Of a stretch of DNA of 64,000 nucleotides, positions 58,640 to 64,000 are shown piece by piece. Under the pieces are notes generated by a model. It was given only the letters and a program-made list of their open reading frames with translations, had not been told where the DNA came from and made no database searches. The stretch spans positions 74,270 through 138,269 of the forward strand of contig CAZLOH010000008.1 of the NCBI GenBank assembly GCA_964561105.1, written 5' to 3'. Source of the stretch: JADLHS01 sp964561105. Its GTDB lineage: Bacteria > Verrucomicrobiota > Verrucomicrobiia > Limisphaerales > JADLHS01. Each line of letters begins with the position of its first letter. Position 1 is the first letter of the stretch. A program made the position numbers and the translations under genes.

Positions 58640-61450
58640 TCAGAGTCCGACCCGGTAGAAGAGAGCGCCACCCGCCGGGACGGCCGGAGCCGGCGGCAGG
58701 AACGGATAGGGCGAGGCCGCTCCCGTGACATTCGTCCAGACCGAACCCGCGCCCACCGTGGGCGAGGCCTGCAAGGAGCCTACGGGCCAGGTCAAGCTCG
58801 TGCCCGCCGTGGCGGTGTCGAAGTTGAACCGCAGTTTCAACGCCGCCGTGTCCACCAGCGCGCCACTGGTTTGAATGGAGGCGATTTCCGTTTGCGTCAG
58901 GACCCGGTTGTAAATGCGGAAGTCGTCCATCTGTCCATTGAGCGCTTTCCAATAGGCATCGTGAGACCGACCGATTTCAATCTGCTGCGTCGTCGGCCAG
59001 GCCCAGGCCGCCGTGTTGGCTTGCGCACCCTGGGAAACGCCGTCCACGAAGATTTCGAGGTTGCCGGTGGCGGATTGGTCGTAGGTGACCGCGACCAGAT
59101 GCCAGTTGTCATCCGGCACATAGCCGGCGGCGAAGCTGTTCGCACCGCCGGAACATTGCACGAAGATATTTCCCGCGTCATTCAAGACGATAACGGTTCC
59201 GCTCGTGGTCCGACGATCCATCAGCATGGCGCCTTCGCTTCCCGGTCCGGGTATGGGCGCGCTCGCCTTGAGCCAGAACACAAAGGTGCCGGTTGGCGAG
59301 TTGAAATCCGCGTCCGCCGGAACCGCGATCTGCCCGTTGCCACTGAAGACGGCGACTCCGGTGCGCGTGACCGCCAAGGAGTCGGTGAGGGAACTGACCC
59401 AGGTGGAATTATGGTTGAGCCCGGAATGTGGCACCCCGTCCGGCTTGGTGTCGGCGATAAAACCACCCGGCGCGGCGCCGAGACTGAAACCCGAATTGCC
59501 CAGCAATCCATTGTACGCATGAAGGCCAATGCGATTGGCGCTCAGCGCATACGGATACACGGCAACATCGGAAATTGTGCCGTTGAAATAGTTCACATTG
59601 TCGCGCTTGTCGGCGCCAATGTAGGTCTCGATGCTGCCCAGCAACGGCGCGATGGTCGCCGAACTGGCCGAGACGACGGCCCCGCCATCAATGTAGATGA
59701 CGCCGTTGGTGCCATCACGGCGAACCGCCGCCACATGATGCCAGTTGCCGTCATTGATGCTGTTCGGCGAGGACAGGTTGAACTGATAACCGCCGCCGTA
59801 AACCACAAAGGCCACCCGGCCGTCGGCTGTCACCGTGAGCATATATTCACCATTGTAACCGCTGGCGGTGGCATCCCGCTGCTGGATGATGGTTCCGGAA
59901 TTGGTGGCGGTGGTGTTAATCCAGGCTTCGAGCGTGAAGTCCGTGGTGCCGGTGAGCGAGGCCGCGGCACCACATTCGATATAGGAAGTGGCACCATCAA
60001 ACTGGTAGGCCGTCTTGCCCGACGTGAAGCCTTGATACGCCGGCGGCCGCGGGCCGTTCACCCCGAGCGTCAATCCGCCATTGTTCGTGCCGAAGTGAGA
60101 CAGGCCCGAGTAATCCATGGCCTCGGTTCCGGTAGTTTCGTTCAACGGCCAGTAGGAGCCGGGACTGTCCTGCGCCACGTCGGTGGTGTAAAGGTCGGGA
60201 GAAGCGACCACCGTCAGGTGGTTCGTCGCGCTGGGAGCACTGCCCAAACTGTTGGTGACCGTGACGGCGTAATCGCCACTATCGGCGACGGTCGCATTGG
60301 CGATGACCAACGTGGGGCTGTTGCCGCCCACCGGAATGTTCCCGTTCCTCAACCAGTTGTAGGTCAGCGGTTCGCCGCCCGAGGCGACGATGGACCAGGC
60401 CGAGAAATTCGCCCCGGAATACACGGTGCCCGAAACGCCCGCCAGATCCTTCGTGATGCTCGGCACGGAGACCACCGTGACAGTCGCCACGCCGCTGGTG
60501 GTGCTGCCGTAGTTGTTGGTAACCACCAGATCGTAGTCACCGGCATCGGCGGTGGTGACGTTCGGTAGGCTGAGGAGCGCGCTGTTCGCGCCCGGGATGT
60601 TGGTGCCGGCGTGACGCCACTGATAGGCCAGTCCAGCCGCCAGGCCAAACGAGTTGGCGGAAAGATTCAACGTCGCCCCCTGGTTGACGGAGGTGTCGGT
60701 CGGATCCCGGCTGATGACCGGTTGATCGGTGATAATAAAGCCGCCGATGGCGCAGCTCTGGGCGGAACTGATGTCGCGGGAGACCGCGCCGAAGGTCAAC
60801 GTATCACTGGTCAACGCCGGCAACGTCATCAGGCCCACCGGCCCGTTGAAATTCGCGTTGCCCGCCGTGTAGATGGTTTCAAACGCGTTCGTGGTGGTCG
60901 TTACTCCATCCGTCACCACCACCCGGGAGTTGACCGTGCATTTGGTGACCCCGATCAGTTGAATCACGTAACCGTTGGGGAAAGTCGTGCTCAGGCCCGA
61001 CAGGTCATTGGTCCAGCCCGTGTTGTCCTCGAAACTCCAGGTCACCTCGTCATTGCCCGGCGCAACGCTGGAGACGTAACCCGCCGTCCACTCATTGGCC
61101 GGATCCACCAGGTTGCCAATGTCGCTCTCCCACATGTTCTTGGTGGTCAGGTGCGCGCTGATGGCGCCGAGCGCCACGGTGGTGTCCACCGCAGAGCCGC
61201 AGGCCAACGGATCGGTATTGACCCAGTTGGGTACGGCCACGCCAAAGGCCTTGGCGGTGACCGGGAAACCGGTGGTCTGATAGCCCTGACCGAAGCCAAT
61301 GGTCTGGGGCGTCGTGCCGGAGTCGTAATACCAGGATTGAAAGTTCAGTCCGATGGTGGTGCCCGCCTGTGCGGCTCCCAACATCAAGGCGGCGGCTGGG
61401 ACTGCCAGCAAAGTTTTGCGGAACGGAATGGGTAACAGTTTTCTTTTCAT
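58640..61450 (-). CDS. Large secreted Ig-like/LamG domain protein
   Basis: 936 aa from ATG 61450, signal peptide ending LMLGAAQAG. N-terminal beta-rich region to about residue 240, then two Ig-like domains (PVISRDPTDTSVNQGATLNL, TTADAGDYDLVVTNNYGST; YNWLRNGNIPVGGNSPTLVI, DSGDYAVTVTNSLGSAP). Two LamG/concanavalin-like domains follow (YQFDGATSYIECG ... FTLEAWINTTATNSG; GTFVFWLKASAP ... GQMDDFRIYNRVLTQTEIASI). The end, LTWPVGSLQASPTVGAG ... GGALFYRVGL, is the C-terminal module also seen in three other secreted proteins here. Probably surface-associated and glycan-binding. A strong terminator follows. Confidence 0.9.
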   Translation of the reverse strand: MKRKLLPIPFRKTLLAVPAAALMLGAAQAGTTIGLNFQSWYYDSGTTPQTIGFGQGYQTTGFPVTAKAFGVAVPNWVNTDPLACGSAVDTTVALGAISAHLTTKNMWESDIGNLVDPANEWTAGYVSSVAPGNDEVTWSFEDNTGWTNDLSGLSTTFPNGYVIQLIGVTKCTVNSRVVVTDGVTTTTNAFETIYTAGNANFNGPVGLMTLPALTSDTLTFGAVSRDISSAQSCAIGGFIITDQPVISRDPTDTSVNQGATLNLSANSFGLAAGLAYQWRHAGTNIPGANSALLSLPNVTTADAGDYDLVVTNNYGSTTSGVATVTVVSVPSITKDLAGVSGTVYSGANFSAWSIVASGGEPLTYNWLRNGNIPVGGNSPTLVIANATVADSGDYAVTVTNSLGSAPSATNHLTVVASPDLYTTDVAQDSPGSYWPLNETTGTEAMDYSGLSHFGTNNGGLTLGVNGPRPPAYQGFTSGKTAYQFDGATSYIECGAAASLTGTTDFTLEAWINTTATNSGTIIQQRDATASGYNGEYMLTVTADGRVAFVVYGGGYQFNLSSPNSINDGNWHHVAAVRRDGTNGVIYIDGGAVVSASSATIAPLLGSIETYIGADKRDNVNYFNGTISDVAVYPYALSANRIGLHAYNGLLGNSGFSLGAAPGGFIADTKPDGVPHSGLNHNSTWVSSLTDSLAVTRTGVAVFSGNGQIAVPADADFNSPTGTFVFWLKASAPIPGPGSEGAMLMDRRTTSGTVIVLNDAGNIFVQCSGGANSFAAGYVPDDNWHLVAVTYDQSATGNLEIFVDGVSQGAQANTAAWAWPTTQQIEIGRSHDAYWKALNGQMDDFRIYNRVLTQTEIASIQTSGALVDTAALKLRFNFDTATAGTSLTWPVGSLQASPTVGAGSVWTNVTGAASPYPFLPPAPAVPAGGALFYRVGL

Positions 61451-61882
61451 TATTGTTAGTTTGAACAGATCTGGCGTCCGCGTTACACAGGCGAACTCGA
61501 TTGAGGCCGAGTTTAGCCCGCGCGCGCCCAGCGCCGCCATCCCCACAAATTGGGGGAAACGGCCGGCGACCCCGCGCCGCGGCCGTGCAGGTTCAGGTGG
61601 CGTAACCGAAGGCCCGGAAATATGGTGACAGTCGGATCGGACGCGGTTCGCGCACCAGAGCGCACCGCGCCCAGCAGCTCACGACCCGGCGGGCGCTTCT
61701 GTCGCGAGCCGGCGTGCGCACTAATTTCGTTTGGCCCGCCGTTGGTTGGTGCCGCCACGGGCTCCGCCGTTGAGGGCTGGCGCACTGGCGGCTTTCTCCG
61801 TTTAATCTTAGCCCTGTCATTATTCGTCTTTGCTGACGACTAGATTGACAATATAGGCATAACTCGTCATATATGACGTGTT
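61451..61882. other. 432-bp intergenic region upstream of hipB and the LamG gene
   Basis: Divergent region holding the LamG promoter and the hipBA promoter/operator (listed separately). Nothing else recognised. Confidence 0.6.
61845..61878 (+). promoter_or_regulatory. hipBA promoter with palindromic operator
   Basis: TTGACA (61845-61850) is a consensus -35. TATATG (61870-61875, spacing 19) is the best -10 and lies in the perfect 14-bp palindrome CGTCATATATGACG (61865-61878). Binding of the XRE-type antitoxin to this palindrome would block the promoter. The ATG of hipB is only 5 bases beyond the palindrome. Confidence 0.65.
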
Positions 61883-62233
61883 ATGAAAATCACAAAACAA
61901 ACCACCGATGCGATGATCCTGGGCGAGTTGGGCCAGCGGCTCGCCAAGGTCCGGCTGGAGCGGAACCTGACGCAGGCGCAACTGGCGACGCAGGCCGGCG
62001 TCTCGAAGCGCACGGTGGAACGGCTGGAGGCGGGCGCGGTGGCGACGCAATTGTCCGGCTTCATCCGGGTCTGTCGCACGCTTGAGCTGGTCGAACACTT
62101 TGAACTGCTCGTACCCGAGCCGGTGCCCAGCCCGGTCGCGCAACTGAAATCGGGCGGCAAGCAACGGCGGCGCGCTTCCGTCACCAAGTCGTCCCCGTCG
62201 GCACCCAAAAAATGGCAATGGGGGACGCAATGA
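61883..62233 (+). CDS. hipB: XRE-family regulator, HipB-like antitoxin
   Basis: 116 aa. LGELGQRLAKVRLERNLTQAQLATQAGVSKRTVERLEAGAVAT is a complete helix-turn-helix of the XRE/Cro type, followed by LSGFIRVCRTLELVEHFELL as in HipB-like antitoxins. The C-terminal third (VPEPVPSPVAQLKSGGKQRR and on) is basic and disordered, as expected for a toxin-binding tail. Its TGA overlaps the toxin's ATG. A palindrome overlapping the promoter suggests autorepression. No Shine-Dalgarno sequence precedes the ATG. Confidence 0.87.
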   Translation: MKITKQTTDAMILGELGQRLAKVRLERNLTQAQLATQAGVSKRTVERLEAGAVATQLSGFIRVCRTLELVEHFELLVPEPVPSPVAQLKSGGKQRRRASVTKSSPSAPKKWQWGTQ

Positions 62234-63537
62234 CGCTTGCGGAGGTCAGGCTTTGGGGGCGCACCATCGGCGCCGTCTCGATCGCGGACGGCAGTCAGTT
62301 CGCGGCGTTTCAGTATGATCCGGCTTTTGCGCGGAGCGGCATCGAGGTCTCGCCCATCACCATGCCGCTCAGTGAGCGCGTGTATGTTTTCCCGGCGTTG
62401 CCGGCCAGGACTTTCCATGGCCTGCCCGGGCTGCTCGCCGATTCCCTGCCGGACAAATTCGGCAATGCGTTGATTGACACCTGGCTCGCGACGCAAGGTC
62501 GGACGCCGGAGAGTTTCAACGCGGTGGAACGGCTTTGCTACATCGGTCAGCGCGGCATGGGCGCCCTGGAATTCCAGCCTGCGCTCGGCCCGAAGCCGCA
62601 AGTCGCCAAACACATTGAAATCGAGGCCCTGGTCAAACTCGCCTCCGAGGTGTTGAGCCAGCGCAAGCATCTGAAAACAACTTTCGCCAGCGTCCGGCGG
62701 AAAAATGCGCTGAACGACATACTGCGCGTGGGCACTTCCGCCGGCGGCGCCCGGGCCAAGGCCGTGATTGCCTGGAATCGGGCGACCAATGAAGTCCGGT
62801 CCGGGCAGATCGAGACCGGCACCGGCTTTGAATACTGGTTGCTGAAATTTGACGGTGTCACCGGCAACAAGGACAAGGAACTCGAAGACCCCAAGGGTTA
62901 CGGCGCGATTGAATACGCCTATTACCTGATGGCGCGGGCGGCGGGAATTGAGATGAGCGAATGTCGGTTGCTGGAAGAGGGCGGGCGGCGGCATTTCATG
63001 ACGCGGCGTTTCGACCGGCGGGCGGATGGACAGAAGTTGCACATGCAATCACTGTGCGCGCTGGCGCATTTCGATTTCAACCAGGCCGGGGCGTATGCGT
63101 ACGAACAAGCGTTGCTGGTCATCCGCCAGTTGAATCTGCCGATGGCCGCCGTGGAGGAACAGTTCCGCCGCCTGGTCTTCAACCTCATGGCCCGCAACCA
63201 GGACGACCATGTCAAAAACATCGCCTTCCTGATGGATCAGGCCGGGCAATGGTCCCTCGCGCCCGCGTTCGACGTGACTTACAGCTACAATCCCGCCGGC
63301 AACTGGACCGATCGTCACCAGATGACGCTGAACGGCAAACGCGACGGCTTCACGCTCGCGGATTTCCGGGCCGGCGCGAGGGTGGCCATGATGAAACGTG
63401 GACGCGCCGAAACCATCATCGAGGAAGTCCGGGCGGCAGTGGAGAAATGGCGGGAATTCGCCGCCGCAGCCGACGTCGGGAAGAAGTGGCGCAAACAGAT
63501 TCAACAAAATCTCCGGCTGAATCTGACGAGCGCCTGA
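62230..63537 (+). CDS. hipA: HipA-family Ser/Thr kinase toxin
   Basis: 435 aa from ATG 62230, preceded by GGGGGA and overlapping the hipB stop (ATGA); an in-frame ATG 18 bases upstream is less likely. N-terminal HipA sub-domain: TLAEVRLWGRTIGAVSI, FPALPARTFHGLPGLLADSLPDKFGNALI. Kinase part: GTSAGGARAKAVIAW (P-loop-like), EYWLLKFDG, EDPKGYGAIEYAYYLMARAAGIEMSE split over helices, FNLMARNQDDHVKNIAFL (catalytic Asp and Asn) and LAPAFDVTYSYN (metal-binding Asp). HipA toxins phosphorylate translation factors or tRNA synthetases. All key residues seem present, so it is probably active. Confidence 0.93.
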   Translation: MTLAEVRLWGRTIGAVSIADGSQFAAFQYDPAFARSGIEVSPITMPLSERVYVFPALPARTFHGLPGLLADSLPDKFGNALIDTWLATQGRTPESFNAVERLCYIGQRGMGALEFQPALGPKPQVAKHIEIEALVKLASEVLSQRKHLKTTFASVRRKNALNDILRVGTSAGGARAKAVIAWNRATNEVRSGQIETGTGFEYWLLKFDGVTGNKDKELEDPKGYGAIEYAYYLMARAAGIEMSECRLLEEGGRRHFMTRRFDRRADGQKLHMQSLCALAHFDFNQAGAYAYEQALLVIRQLNLPMAAVEEQFRRLVFNLMARNQDDHVKNIAFLMDQAGQWSLAPAFDVTYSYNPAGNWTDRHQMTLNGKRDGFTLADFRAGARVAMMKRGRAETIIEEVRAAVEKWREFAAAADVGKKWRKQIQQNLRLNLTSA

Positions 63538-64000
63538 ACCGGCGGGTGAACTCGCACGAGTCGGTCACAGCGGCGGCCAGTCCACGGGATTTTGCGCTGG
63601 CGCGGATCCTCGCCCCACGAACCCTCTCGCGCGAGGAAAGCCCGGACGACAACGACTGAACATCCAGCGCCCTGCCCGCCACCGGGCGTTGTCCTCGTCA
63701 ACCAAGGGCAAGCGTGAACAAAACCAAGAAATGACTCCTTTCCGCGTTCCACCCGCGTCCCAATCTTCGCCCATTCATTCCTCTCGGAGACGGTCAGCTT
63801 CGCGGCGGGCGTAGTGCAAGCGGGGGCACGAAGCTACTTTCCCCAGTAACGCGGACGTCGCGGGTTCAGCGGCTCAGTTCAACGGCAGTGTATCCCGCAG
63901 CCCGCCGCGCCACCTCCCTCAATAAGCGACGCTTGCTCGCGGCAGCCTGCGGGATACACTGCTAGAAGTTAGGCGACATGCACACGTTGACTCCATCGTT
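63538..64000. other. 463-bp terminal region with an inverted repeat
   Basis: After hipA I see no gene with convincing signals. The inverted repeat at 63885-63962 is the only clear structure; a gene may start beyond the window end. Confidence 0.6.
63885..63962. repeat. Inverted-repeat element with perfect 16-bp arms
   Basis: GCAGTGTATCCCGCAG (63885-63900) and CTGCGGGATACACTGC (63947-63962) are exact complements separated by 46 bases. No coding capacity; resembles a dispersed miniature element. Confidence 0.9.

Noticed and set aside
58871..60568. A 565-codon open frame on the plus strand opposite the LamG gene
   Set aside because: Arg/Gly/His-rich shadow of a GC-rich gene with no domain, while the minus strand encodes clear Ig-like and LamG domains.
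63501..63774. Short minus-strand open frames after hipA
   Set aside because: No ribosome-binding site, no recognisable motif, and they overlap each other in several frames.
1..64000. Looked for tRNA, rRNA, integrase and phage genes
   Set aside because: None seen by eye. This is a limit of reading without tools rather than proof of absence, especially for tRNAs.

Overview
The window is a high-GC (about 60%) chromosomal segment that looks like a Verrucomicrobiota genome, probably a Pedosphaera/Limisphaerales-type (subdivision 3) relative. This rests on the content: ThuA, DUF1080 and DUF3472 proteins, sulfatase and glycoside hydrolases, prepilin-like proteins with FTL[IL]ELL helices, an ECF sigma factor of the TRHSLL type, FG-GAP/UnbV and LamG/Ig secreted proteins ending in FYR-type tails, and many dispersed palindromic repeats. 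I could not run a taxonomic search. I saw no rRNA, tRNA, CRISPR array or prophage.

Layout. 1-9.5 kb: end of a Do-like protease, a polyprenol-phosphate sugar synthase, a DUF5989/O-antigen-ligase pair, a class V aminotransferase, DUF1080, a serine hydrolase, an HtrA-like protease and a methyltransferase. 9.6-16 kb: two secreted glycosidase-like proteins, an Ig-like protein, and an Rhs tip with a candidate immunity gene. 16-23 kb: tandem repeats, exonuclease III, ThuA, an IscA-HscB pair and Rho. 23-31.9 kb: a TPR protein kinase, then a minus-strand island (25.2-31.0 kb) of Tat-leader genes (two Cys-rich mini-proteins, a trypsin-like protease, a decayed copy) with a MauD-like double redoxin, divergent from an ECF sigma factor. 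32-39.2 kb: kbl and a secreted GH29/GH35/sulfatase cluster. 39.6-44.5 kb: cassette 1. 44.8-51.8 kb: tdh-putA-cysteine synthase-DUF3472 operon. 52.4-56.2 kb: cassette 2, between two near-identical direct repeats. 56.7-64 kb: lipoprotein, prepilin-like protein, LamG protein and a hipBA operon.

The most interesting content is a four-part cassette present twice and much diverged: (A) an exported protein with one C-terminal membrane anchor, (B) a small exported Cys-rich protein with a repetitive Gly-Thr or Gly-Ser tail, (C) a MauE/DoxX-like membrane domain with a CPCLGG motif, and (D) a multi-spanning GT-C-like membrane glycosyltransferase with shared DEGM and NDQP motifs. C and D are separate overlapping genes in cassette 1 and one fused gene in cassette 2. 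Cassette 1 adds a polyprenyl-phosphate glycosyltransferase and cassette 2 a GtrA-type flippase. I infer a system that exports a disulfide-bonded small protein and glycosylates its Ser/Thr tail from a lipid-linked sugar. The Tat island repeats the theme of Cys-rich peptides beside a thioredoxin-like protein. Both recall the MauA/MauD/MauE logic of methylamine dehydrogenase maturation.

A second theme is palindromic repeats that have entered coding sequences in frame: in the double redoxin (three times), the protein kinase, threonine dehydrogenase and a Tat leader.
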